Assembly (NCBI RefSeq): GCF_016920785.2
Contig: NW_024609846.1
Location: 118,881,473 to 118,945,472, forward strand
Reading direction: 5' to 3'
Length of the DNA: 64,000 nucleotides
DNA from: Ixodes scapularis
Taxonomy: Eukaryota; Arthropoda; Arachnida; Ixodida; Ixodidae
The position numbers and the translations under genes are program-made. Position 1 is the stretch's first letter. Every line of letters begins with the position of its first letter. Below the pieces are notes generated by a model, which was not told where the DNA came from, ran no database searches, and saw nothing but the letters and a program-made list of their open reading frames with translations. Below are positions 40,213-51,008 of the stretch, piece by piece.

Positions 40213-40285
40213 GCGCGCGTGGCCGAGTGGTTACCGTGCTTGACTGCCGTGCAGAAAGTCTGGGTTCGATTCCAGTCAGCGGAAT
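40213..40285 (+). tRNA. tRNA-like segment in the Gypsy-C LTR; E5 target with regenerated A and B boxes
   Basis: GCGCGCGTGGCCGAGTGGTT is followed by a degenerate anticodon region and B box GGTTCGATTCC (40263-40273). A box TGGCCGAGTGG is typical of tRNA-Ser/Leu. The acceptor and anticodon stems do not pair well, so it is tRNA-derived rather than a working tRNA. The first 17 bases are the 3' target duplication of E5. TCTTTTA follows as a weak terminator. Confidence 0.7.
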
Positions 40286-40598
40286 GCTCTTTTATTTGTT
40301 CTTTCATTGCGTTCTCGTGAGTTCGAGAACATTCTCGTCAGATCGAGTTCTGAATGGTCCAGTCGCCGAACAATCTAGGCCGATTGTTCCAGAACCCAAC
40401 GCGCGTACATAAGGGACTCCGCGTGCTGATCTGCAGTCAGTTTTTCGCCCAGCGTTCGACTCTGCTGCTACGCCGACTTCGACGCCCGCGACGCTCCGTT
40501 ATTATCTTTTGTACCCTTTTATTTTTGGCACAAGTTCGCCGCATTAAACGTTTATTTCTTTCTGTTTATTTATTGTTTATTGGTCACCACCCGTGACA

Positions 40599-41189
40599 AT
40601 ATGATTAATGGCTTCAGGGGCCTTACATAAGTAGCAGTTTATAGTCGAGGGTACATATAATCCTTTATCTTGAAGCCAGGGCTTAAAAAATAGCGTTGCA
40701 GAATGTAATTTAAGAAATAAAGTTTTTACTCGTGGCGCTATTGGCATTTTGTTCACCCTCTGTAAAAAGCCCTGTCTAGGTGCGTCAGAAAATGAAGATC
40801 GATAGAGTGGAATGGTGAAACGCATCTCCCTCAAGTCCCGCACAACCCGCTTCCTGGAAACGGAACTCAAATAATCGATCAAGAACCTTGCATTCAAAAA
40901 TGAAAAGTAATCAGCCACCTCTTTAAGGAAGCTCGCTAAGCGTGGTGATTCCGAAAAACAAGATGACACTACGAACGTTGGCACAAAAAAGGCCAGCTTA
41001 CATTGAAGAACTGTCCTCAGAAAAGGGTTCTCCTAGTCCCGTAAAAACAAAAAAACGCGAAGCAATTTGGGAAATAAGCAAGTGTGTTAACCCTACACCG
41101 CCTAACTTGACACTTCTAAAAAGGTTGTCTAGCCTCATAGGCTCTGACCCTGTGCTCCAAATAAATAAAAAAATGCGGTGAAACGCCAA
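40599..41189 (-). pseudogene. E6 non-LTR element, ORF2 C-terminal fragment
   Basis: The minus strand encodes FIWSTGSEPMRLDNLFRSV, GGVGLTHLLISQIASRF, and then YFSFLNARFLIDYLSSVSRK through CYLCKAPEAINHI, where the Gypsy-C LTR interrupts. It is homologous to E5 residues about 820-1028. At least one frameshift lies between the two blocks. Confidence 0.85.
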
Positions 41190-43489
41190 TCAGAGCAGTA
41201 TATTCAGAGTGCTTGGTGAATGGGAGGAGCCGGTGGAAGCCGAGGTGGAGCAGCGATAGCGTCGCCGCCGCCAGCGCAGCATATTCCCCCTGTGTTGAGC
41301 TTGCGAAGTGAGAATTAGCTGGGATCACCATGAAGGATTCGCGTAGCGCGGCGCAAGTATTTTTTGTTTCTAACTGAGGCTGAAAGTGAATGAATATATA
41401 GATATTTTTCGTGTACTCTCGTTCCACACCACCTAATATTCGTATCCGGTATGGGCGACGAAAAAATAATCATACGTTTCAACCTGCAAATAGTAAAAAA
41501 AAAAAAAAAAGAGATAGATCTCACTCGGTGTCGCGGCAGCGGCTGCGGCCCCTTGTGCAATCAAAAGAAAGACTGGGTGCGTTCTTAATGTCGCAGTGAC
41601 GACAACGACACGTGCGTTGACCTATCAGCTACGAAGAGTCGCAATGCTGAAATGAAATGAATACATTCTTACCTAGAAATTGAAGATTGGAGGGTACTTT
41701 TTAAGCTGATGCCTCCGCTAGGGGACTATTTGTGGCTATATTCTCTTTAATACTTAGCGTGCAACGCTGTTAAAGCTATTGCTGCGAGCGCGTGGCTTCG
41801 TCTATGGTTTTGTTTGCGCGATAACGCGTGCAAATGATCAACAAGATCAAGCCCCATGCTCGCGCCAGCAGCTTTGACAGCGTTCAACGCTAAGTATGAA
41901 ACAGAGTATTGTGGTGTGTCACAAGAGCTGTCAACCATCGCGCCCAAGGTCGTTGAAACAATTTCGTCCATTGCATGCCCTTATTTACGCCCTATTCTTA
42001 CCAATTAATGACTAAACTCTCTACATATACGGCTCTGGGTTGCATGCATCTGCCACCTGAGCAGGGGCCATTTCAAAGCTTTGAGCTCTCTTTGCCACAG
42101 TCGGAACCCCACTATGCATGGCATTTTGGTGCTTTTTTGACAGTTTATAAATTTCTTTCTACGTATTCTACAATAAGAATGTTAATGTCAAATTAAACAA
42201 CCGTCTTTCAAAGATACTTTAATGTCTTGATATTGCGATTATTTTACTTGTTAGTTCATTATTTAGCTTTTAATTGACAACAGTCTCTGATATTGAAGAA
42301 ACTATTTATCGAGTTATGACGTTCCATCGTTACAACGAACTGTACAGATAATGTATACTTTAAAATAAGAAATAAAGTTTAAACTGGTATTGCTTTATGA
42401 TGCTATGAAAAGGGAATCACATCAACTAATCAAAATTACGAGACATTGAATTATAAAGCATCCTTCGATATTACATTTTCCAGAACTTCCATATTGATAT
42501 ATTACATGTTAAAAATGTTATTACACCTCAAACTTTTCCCATTTACGGCGAATGGCAGTTTCTTAATACAAAATACAATGGGCGACACGTGTTTAAAAAT
42601 AGCTTGATGCGCATTTGCTGTCGTGTGCCGCTTGGAACGCAACGTGAAAGACAAAAAAAGCGCCAGATGTCAGGGTGGCAGATGCCTGGACGCCCGCAGT
42701 GAGCGAGCCAGAGATGACAGAACAACAAGCGGGAAGCTGCGGGTGCACCTCAGCTGCTTTTGCGCGGATTCGACTGTGCGTTGGTACACATATCTGACGC
42801 GATCCAAATGAAATGGGTGCCATTAAACCGATTCCTCCATTTGGAATTCCGCCACGTATGCGAAAACATTTAAATGTTTTTCTCCCTTGCAAAAATCATT
42901 TTCGCAATAAAACTATTCTTGTCGGAATGGGAATGCGCTCGTGTTTGTTTCTCTCTCTTGTGTCCGTCTTTTTTGCGCAAAACCATGTATCGAAACGTTC
43001 ACCAACTCGCCCAACAACAAACTATTTTACGGTCCTACTATATTTTGATTCAAAAACCACCTCGGTGGCTCTTAAGAGGCAATGATATTAAAAGAAAACA
43101 CAAAGCATTAAAACGCTTCAGTGTATCTGAGCCAATGCGCTGGCCCACGAATCTTGTCTGGTTTAAATACCGGCCACAATCTGACGGAGGCCAATCTGAG
43201 TTTCGGTTGCACGCCAAAAGATCTTCAGTTAGTTAAAATACACCCGCTTTTTTTTTTTTATTGGGGTGTGTTAGCTGATTTGTGTTGGTTTGGCTTGTAA
43301 AACCTTAACATCCGAATATTTGCTTTGCTTTACCTTAGTTCGGAATGCAGCCAACGCTACGGGCTGTTGTAGCCACTCAAGAAACGCAAAAAGCGCGAAG
43401 TCAAGCAGTTCGTTCTCTTTCTGTGCATGTGCGGTCGGGCTAAACTAGAGCAACTAAATAAGCTATGATTCATACAAATCCTAGTGGTT
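41190..43489. other. Intergenic, nothing recognised
   Basis: No reading frame shows domain motifs and no terminal repeats were found. Composition is A/T-rich with scattered homopolymers. Confidence 0.6.
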
Positions 43490-43755
43490 AAAATGATGGT
43501 TGTCAGTTATCTGAAGCTTTATTTGAAATCACAGGAAATTATTTTCCATCCTCCACAGATTTTTAAACAGTTCGCGATAAATCAAAGCAATATTGCGTGA
43601 GCTTCCTAACACCGAAGCTAATGCTGTGGAAGTCGGACTTTTGAATCATGACGATTGGCGGTGGCGTTTGCTTTGTACTAGCCGCAGAGATGGCGGCGCC
43701 CGCAACAATATGGAGGAAAAGAATGCCGATACTCTGAGCGTAGCTCATTTGGATT
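43490..43755 (+). repeat. Interspersed repeat R1, copy 2
   Basis: It aligns with 19391-19651 over nearly its whole length at roughly 80% by eye, including AACACCGAA.CTAATGCTG and ATGGCGGCGCCC. This copy is not inside a Harbinger-like element, so R1 is independent of it. Confidence 0.7.
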
Positions 43756-43966
43756 AGCTCACTAGGCTAAACTAGTGCGGCTAAACCGCGACCACGACCA
43801 ACGTGGGCTAAACCAAGTGCGGTGGGAGATCGTTGGCCGAGTGTGTTGCGGCACCGCAGATCAGACACGCGGAGAAATGCGCGAGCGCGAGCTCCGTTCA
43901 GCGGAGCTCACGCTGCAGAACCTGTAGGGACTAAAGCCCCTCGATGTATTTGCGTTTCTGCTTTAA

Positions 43967-44567
43967 AGGGGCGGTGCAACGATATTCAATTGGAATGTCT
44001 TTTTTTTTACTTTACACGAGCTTACTGGCACTAGTGGGACTCAAGGATACTCGCACGCAACGCCGTCGAGGACAAAACTGAGTGTTTTCATTCAATCTCT
44101 CCTTCGCAAAACCTGATGACGTAGCTGGGCGGTAGGAGTACCGCCCAGTGACGATATTTGAATTCGGATCATAGATTGGACCCGAGCATGGCGTGGACAC
44201 TCGATTTGGGCTCGTGACAATCGATAGCTCGAGACGCATTCGGGTAGTGTCCTGTGTCCAATCGCTGCAGTGACGACAACATCCGAGCCATAACAATGTC
44301 TGGAACTCAGCGCATGTCCTGTGCCTTGCCAACCCCAGCGCATGGCTATGATCAACATCGGCGGTATATTATCAGCTCCAGATCACGTGGCCGCTTGTTC
44401 TGGCTGCGAATTGAGGGGGTGAATTCTGCTCGTTTTTCTTCATTCTTTTTTTCTGCGACTTCGATTGCGTGTGGTGAAAAACGAACGGGTATTTCACAGG
44501 TCATTAACGTCAGGGATCCGTTCTAAGTGGTATTTGCGCAAAAGACAAAAATCGTTGCATCGCCCCT
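43967..44567. mobile_element. TTAA-flanked MITE, 601 bp (piggyBac-like)
   Basis: TTAA occurs at 43963-43966 and 44568-44571. The inverted ends are AGGGGCGGTGCAACGAT and AGGGGCGATGCAACGAT. The interior is featureless. Confidence 0.78.
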
Positions 44568-44571
44568 TTAA

Positions 44572-46330
44572 GTAACGTCAAATGTTAAAGTGCACGAGGT
44601 CCGTGTCTCGAGCTGCCCTTGAAGGCAAATGGCGGTGCATAAATAAAATGATTGGCCCTTTGAAGCGATTGGCGGCGGAGCACCGGCTCGTGGCACGTGT
44701 CTTGCGCGTTTCCACAACAATGGTTGGCAGTACTTGTAAAAATCGCCTTTATCAAGGGGCTTTAGCAGGGATCCTGCAGGTTCAGTCGCCCATCTGCATA
44801 TCCTACCGTTATGCGATCGTGTATCACATATACTGCGTGATGCATGTTAAAAACCCTGAGCTAACAGTTGTACTGCACTGGCTAAATTTATGATTTACAA
44901 CGGGTAAGAATGTCACCCTACGAAACTGTTGCTCTCTGAAAAACTAACAGCCCCTTTTGAATGCGCCGTTACATTTCATTTTTGAAGTGTGTTCGCGTGT
45001 TCGCGTTCCTTTTTTTTTTTTTGTCTACATCTTCGATTATGCGCCTCTTACTTATTTATGATGAAACAGCATATAGCTGTCGGACTTTGGGGAAAATAAT
45101 ATATAACAAAGAAAACGGCACGTTGCGTACTTAATAAAAATTACATAATAGAACTGAATATAATTGTGTTTTTAAACAGTTTGAGCGCACTAAAAGCTAT
45201 AAAAGCGAGCTACCTGCTCTGAACGGTGCGCCTGTTCACTGGAAGAGTAGTTCAGGGCAGCATGCTCGCGTTTTGTATGTTCCGCTTCGCTCGCACAATA
45301 AAACATAATACTTTACTGGTAATGTATTTAGTGATACAAAGCATACCTTCTGCGTAGTGCAATGCCCTCAGTTTTCCCGTGGTTACACACTTGTTTATCA
45401 TTATTGTTTTTGTTTCTCACTGCGATTCAGCTTGTGCTCTTTTCTGTGCTACATTCATTAAAGACCAAGGTAACCCAGGAGCATTCTATTTCGCGGATTG
45501 CAAGAAAACCTATGCTAATTGCCACGTGTACCACAATCAAGACAAATATTCTGAACTTCACATGTGTACGCTTGCGTGAGTAAACAATGTTCTTTGTCAA
45601 GAATAGCTGCGATTGCATGAAATCGCGTGGGAAAAACTCGTTCTAAACACGCGACCGTTGTTATGCAGTGAATACTCATAATCGGCGCCGAGATGATTGG
45701 TAGCTGTCAATAGGTAGAGTTTTTCTATCAACCCAGAGTTAGAATGCTTCCTTCTTTCTGTTGTTAGCAATCAGGAGACAACTTACACCAAATTTGAGGG
45801 TAATAAAGTACTATGAACATTCAAACATTGCGGCCTGAGCAATATATGGGCATAAGCTTCAGCTTGCGATGCACCCTTAACTTTTGATACGCTCAACACT
45901 AGTGTAAAATGCAGCGCTGTTTTAGTCTTAATGAGCGTACCCTGCGCGTGCTTACACTACATTCTATATAACGTCAAACTCTGCACGTTTGCGTATTTTT
46001 CATTTTCGCACACCACTACTTGACCGCTTAAATCACCAAACTAAGACTGGTACATTGCTTAAACTATGTCCAAAAGCACTCCACAAACCCAGCATCTTTG
46101 CCCGGCCTCTCATTGCATTTATCACTAAACGCGTACTACAATTAATTCTTATCGTTTATTGCGTCGAGTTAATTTTTAACCTTCCAATTTTTTTATTATG
46201 ACTCCCGTACCAGTCCTACTTTGGGTTTACCAAACTCAATATCTAAACCTGAGTGTCATTTCCTGTATTTTCCAGTCTCGTGGTTCTGGTCAAAATAAAC
46301 ACCCAGCTACCTAAATGAGACACCTAACCT
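44572..46330. other. Intergenic, nothing recognised
   Basis: There is a weak repeat relation between 44808-44885 and 47830-47905 (GATGCA.GTTAAA.ACCC.GAGCTA), probably an old interspersed element. No gene signals are seen. Confidence 0.5.
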
Positions 46331-46387
46331 CCCCCCCCCCCCCCCGCCTCCCCGCCCCCCCCCCCCCCCCCCACCCCCGTCCCCTCC
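46331..46387. repeat. Poly(C) low-complexity tract
   Basis: Two long C runs of about 17 and 18 are joined by CGCCTCCCCG. The length may be unreliable in assembly. Confidence 0.9.
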
Positions 46388-48289
46388 CCTCCCAAAAGAA
46401 AAAGGAGTTCATTTGTTTTGATTTTTTAAATATTTAATTCCTCAAGCTAGAATTTTGGAAACTCGTCTATCACGTCATCACGTTTTCCTGGAAATCTACA
46501 AAGAGCCAAACACATGGACGACAAAATGGCCGGCCCGTCATATATATATGATCACATTGAAATATGTGTAATTGGTCTTTGAAATCCCCAAGGAGTGCTG
46601 ACGGCGCACAGGCAATTTTATAATTTTCAACGCATCGGTTGTTTTGTTGTGCATGTGTCTCGATATTTGGCTCTGGGCGATTTTCGCGTTTTTTTTATGA
46701 CCACATTTGCTGGAGACGTGAGCTTGGAGCGTAGACATCTGGCACCGTTTCACGAGAACGGGCGCAGCAGTGCGCGTTCCAAAGAAAGTTTACGCAGAGA
46801 AAAACAAGCGAAGGACCAGGGATGTCAATTTCAGGATATAGAAAAAATACCTCACTGTATTGAAGCGCCACCACACACGATTTGTCGCATTGATGTATAG
46901 GTCTGGAAGGCGATCGCACCGCCATCTGTTGACTCAGAATCACACTAACCAAGGGTGGGGTTGCAACTTATGCTGAGACTGCTGCCAATGCCAAAAGCAC
47001 GAGAGCTAGAAATGCATTTCTCAAGACCAGGAGCGCGGCCTAGCTCGCGCTTGTAGCTTTGGCTGCAGTCCACGGTGCTACAGACTCAGCTTAAAGGTGA
47101 ACGGAGTATACGACGGAAAGTTGTGTCCAACTAACGAACAGTCAAGCTAAAACAATGGACGTTTATAAGAAAAATTAAATTCGGGCTGTAACCAGCACTC
47201 CGCACCATCCCTCTACAAATGGCCAAGCCGAGTGCATGGTGTACAAATAAAAACAGACGTTAGCGAAAGACAGGAAAGGACTTCTTTGCTCGAGACCTTC
47301 AAATTTCTTTTATAAGCAACACACAACAATATCTTTAGACCCTTTTACTATTTACGAACATGAACCCGGTCGCTCTGTTTTTGCAAGCCTGTCGAGCTTG
47401 CTTTGTGACCAGTGCTAGAAAGCATAAATGCTACACAAACAGCAAAGTTGGACATTTAACGAGGTCGTTCAGCTGTACGATCTAACATCTTAGAGGAGAC
47501 AAGTTGGTTTACAAGAATGTTAATAACAAGATATTGAACAGCTAGATCTCGCGCTTCTTGGTTTTTTTGGCGTTCGCTTGGAGACTATGTGGTTAAGTGT
47601 TCGATCGACGTTCACTGTTCTTACTTTGCTCATTCTTTTTATGAATCAAATGTTTGCTGGGACGTCGAAGACTGGAGCACCGCCTGGTAGCGTTTGCAAA
47701 GAAGAGGATCTATACCTCAGAGGGGAATCGGAGCGCGTGGAGCGAAAGCTCGCGATGCGGAAACCAGGGATCTTGGGTTCGATCTCCACCCCTGCCTGTT
47801 TCGATCTCGATGAGCATCGTGTCGGCGTGCTGTCGTGTACCGCTACTACATGATGCACGTTAAATACCCCAAGCTAGCGGTTGTACTTCACAGGCTAATT
47901 TTTTTATCTACAGCTGATACAGAGACGCCGATTGGGGCTGACTAATTCCTAGCTGTCTAAACATCATTACAATTATTATTTATGTTTATATCTACCTCGA
48001 CCGGAAAGACACCTGCCTGTATGAAGTTCGACCGCGAAGTGGCTACAAACTTGAGCAGGCTGATTTCTCCACCATGCAGAGAGAGAACTAAGAGGAACAA
48101 CAGCAAGAAAAGATGTCTGCATCAGAACCTTCAATGAAGGACAGCCCAACGTTACTCGATCAACTGAGTTGGCGAACTCCCATGTAGAGCGTGATCCCTA
48201 TTAAAACACGCGCTGACACAGTTTCCGCTGATAACCCCTAGATTCGGAAATGCTGTTTGAAACGCAGTCCTTCTTGCCCGCTGCGACCG
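46388..48289. other. Intergenic; one short secreted-protein-like frame
   Basis: A 91-aa frame at 47578-47853 starts METMWLSVRSTFTVLTLLI, which resembles a signal peptide. Its 3' part overlaps the weak interspersed repeat and no splice structure supports it. I do not call it a gene. Confidence 0.4.
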
Positions 48290-48799
48290 TGATATTCGTC
48301 AATTTCCATGCTAAATCTAGCGGAGAAATTGACGTCACGTGGCCTCAACACCCATTCAGTTTCCCCGTTAACTTTAGCGAAGAAAATGACGTCACATGAC
48401 TTTGTGTCACGTGACATAATTTCCCCGCTGACCGAAGGTGCGTTCCAGGAACCTTTGGTCAGCGGAGCGAAGGAGGAGGAGAGGTTGATGAGCAGAGGAG
48501 GAATAGGGGGAAAGGAGGAGGAGGACGAGAGGAGGGAAGGAGGAGGAGACGGGGACAGGAGGAGGCGTGGAGGAGGAGGAGGGGGAAGAAAGGAGGAGGA
48601 GGAGGGGGAAGAAGAAGGAGAGGGGAGGAGGATGAGGAGGAAAGAAGGGGATGAGGAGAAAGGAGGATACGAGTAGGATGAGGGGAGGAGGGGAGGACAC
48701 GAAGGAGAGAGGGCATATCCTCCCCTCCGTACAATCCCCTCCTCCTCCTCAAGAGCTGCGTTCTAGTTTCAAATTGCAGAGATTTGCAAACGTCTTTCA
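48290..48799 (-). mobile_element. HINE-F: decayed Helentron-like copy
   Basis: The right end reads AAGAGCTGCGTTCTAGTTTC...GCAAACGTCTTTCA against a T11 run, a diverged version of the shared arm. The core holds a TTTAGCG minisatellite with TGACGTCA and GTCACGTGAC boxes (48296-48432) and a long GAGGAGG run (48465-48760). The left terminal hairpin is not found. Confidence 0.55.
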
Positions 48800-49278
48800 T
48801 TTTTTTTTTTATAATAGAAGTTCAGAGTATTTTTAAGAATGCAACAACAGTCACGACAGTGCCGTCAGCCTCCTCTGTTCCTTTTCGCCGGCGCTCATAC
48901 AATTATCGATCGTGACAACACTTTGCGTTACCCTGCTACTCCTGCGACGCATTGTACTTCCAGTCTGAGGACCACTTAGATGCAGTGGCGATGCAGGAAG
49001 CTAAACACACCGTTCAGAGACGCGCTCTTTAAAGAGTACTCCTAATCGGCCAGCAACCCTCGCCTCAAAAACAAAATGAAAATAAAGGAATACAGTGCTG
49101 CCAACTAGATATGATTATTGAGGAGAAGTCCGCAGGCAGATCTTTTCAAGTTCCACAAGTTGCCGAGAGGGCTCGGGTGGCGTTCCGGTTCAGGTGGAGT
49201 TCAATTTATTCTCGAGTGCAGTGAACGTTATTTCATACAGATTTTCCCAGTCTTTCATGGAAGGTTACTCTGACTCGG

Positions 49279-49562
49279 TCAAACTGCTTCGGGCATGGGG
49301 TTGGCTTCCCGGATCATCATCCGTGTTTCGGGGTAGGAGTAATGATACAAGCCTTCGACGTGGTTCCGCCTGGACCACTCCATGCCGTCAGCGTAGCTCG
49401 TGTGCGGCCCGTTCAGGTTAAGGCCGTTGAGGTTGCTGATGTGGCAGGCGGCGTACCACCAACCGCCTTTGTAGGTCGTGGCACAGTTGCTGTTGTCATT
49501 ATCGTTGTCACTGTCGAAGGTGCTAAAGTTGATTCCGTTCTTCGAGATGAACGAGTCCGAAT
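49279..49562 (-). CDS. Terminal exon of a fibrinogen-domain (FReD) lectin-like protein
   Basis: After acceptor TTTACAG the exon encodes about 94 residues ending in stop TGA (49279-49281). It includes INFSTFDSDNDNDNSNCA, YKGGWWYAACHISNLNGLNL and SYADGMEWSRR. This is the C-terminal third of a fibrinogen-related domain, including the conserved Cys pair (NC..., ACH) and the D-x-D-N calcium region, as in techylectins and tick ixoderins. The family is secreted and binds acetylated sugars in innate immunity. Upstream exons were not found in the window. The last residues (MMIREANPMPEAV) differ from the usual KIRP end. Confidence 0.82.
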
Positions 49563-50021
49563 CTGTAAACGGGAGTGAATTGAAGTGCTATCGTTGAGAA
49601 ATTTTCTATGGATGCCCTCATATTACTATGAGGCTGGGAGCCTGGCATTATAGAAAACAATTGAGATGAAAGGTGGTAATGCCGCATTTACAACCATGAC
49701 ACAAGGGTGAGTGGAAGATCACTTCGTTATTTCTAGCCGATAGCCTTTTATGCGGCATATGCGAATTCACTCATCCCTAAATGGCCTCCAGTCCAAAGGA
49801 CTCTAAACTAGCTTTAAATAGAACTCCTGTGTCAAATTTTCCACAAGGCACGGGTATGATCAATCATTATGTTCTACAGAATTAGCCCTGTGAAAGGCAC
49901 GGCTGAGAACGTGTCTCCAATACCGTGCCGCAAAGTAAATAGACGGTGAACGTAAGAGCGTAATGTCCACATCCTCATTTGCTTGACTCCTTGCATAGAT
50001 CGCAGGAGAGGTGCGGGATAC

Positions 50022-50045
50022 ATGGGGGGGGGGGGGGGGGGGGGA
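50022..50045. repeat. Poly(G) tract
   Basis: There are about 22 consecutive G residues, closely followed by a poly(T) run. Confidence 0.9.
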
Positions 50046-50830
50046 AGGGGGACTGTTTTTTTTTTTTTTTGCTTACAGATTTTGTTTAAATTTCAGTAAA
50101 AGGCTATTTCCCTTCGCCCCCTCCCCCCTTTCCCTAACCCAGCGCCGCACCCCCGTTCCGACGCCTTCGAATCGAATGGATCAGTTTACAAGCCTGTGCT
50201 ATGGAAAAACAGACATGCGAGCCAAGAAGATAGTGTAAAATTACCAGTAAAACACAACTGACTCAGAACTTCCTACGCCGATCCTTGTTGTTATTTTAGT
50301 TAGCTGGGTTAGGGGACAATGAGCGTTGTCCCCATAGTAGGGCACTCGCAGTGGCAAGATGATGTCCACCCCTTTCTGCCACTGAGAGTGCATGACTATT
50401 GGCGGCGTGCGGGAACTACAGCGGGCGTTTCTCCAGCTACCATCATCATCGTTTGTGACGACACGGGTAGGACAGTCTGAAACTGTCCGCGCAGATCTTG
50501 GATCCTTCGGCTCGTCATCTCACTCCATGCCGTGTTTCCGTAACGCATCACAAAGCCCTTTTCACGACTTTCTGTTTATTTGGTGAAGTGACGTTTGTAG
50601 TAGGACATTTTATCGAAGCTTCAAACCGTGGCCCCCTTTGTCGAGCTAAGAAACACTTTTGGCGCTGAAGTGTCGAAGCGCTGGGATGGTGGTGCGCTGT
50701 CCTCTACCCCAGTACGAAATGCTGGATGTTGCAGATATCCAGCGCTTTACCCCACTACAGCATCTACTGCGACGAATAGGGCGTACGAAATAACAGTGAG
50801 AGCGCAGACGAGCTGGTGTAGCATTACTAT

Positions 50831-51008
50831 TTCTTTAAACTACCCGATACTGGGGCGAGAAAACTATGAAGCATTAAAACGTCGAAAAGAAAGGTAAGTT
50901 GAAAGGAAGACAATGTCTCGGAACGTTGTCTTCCTTTCACTTTGCCTTTCTCTTCCAGGTTTTGATGCTTCACAGTTTTCTCGCCCCAGTCTCGGGTAAT
51001 TTCAAGAA
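50831..51008. repeat. Near-perfect ~178-bp palindrome
   Basis: Arms 50831-50915 and 50924-51008 pair along almost their whole length, for example CTGGGGCGAGAAAACT with AGTTTTCTCGCCCCAG. The loop is about CTCGGAAC. It could be a solo foldback element or a source of hairpin RNA. Confidence 0.85.

Larger units (their letters stand above)
35322..40598 (+). repeat. Gypsy-C 3' LTR (about 410 bp), split by E5
   Basis: The LTR runs 35322-35362 and 40230-40598 once E5 and one copy of its duplication are removed. It starts TGCCACG after the polypurine tract and ends CCGTGACA. The right part has a TATA-like TACATAAGG, an initiator-like GCAGTCAG near 40430 and ATTAAA near 40545. Near its start it carries a tRNA-like segment with A and B boxes. 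The right edge joins the RT of E6. Confidence 0.75.

Noticed and set aside
47578..47853. 91-aa signal-peptide-like frame
   Set aside because: Its 3' half overlaps an interspersed repeat and no intron structure or homology is seen.
50897..50962. Calling the palindrome centre a real mirtron
   Set aside because: Joining the flanks gives an early stop and the outer arms pair as well, so an inverted duplication explains the signals.
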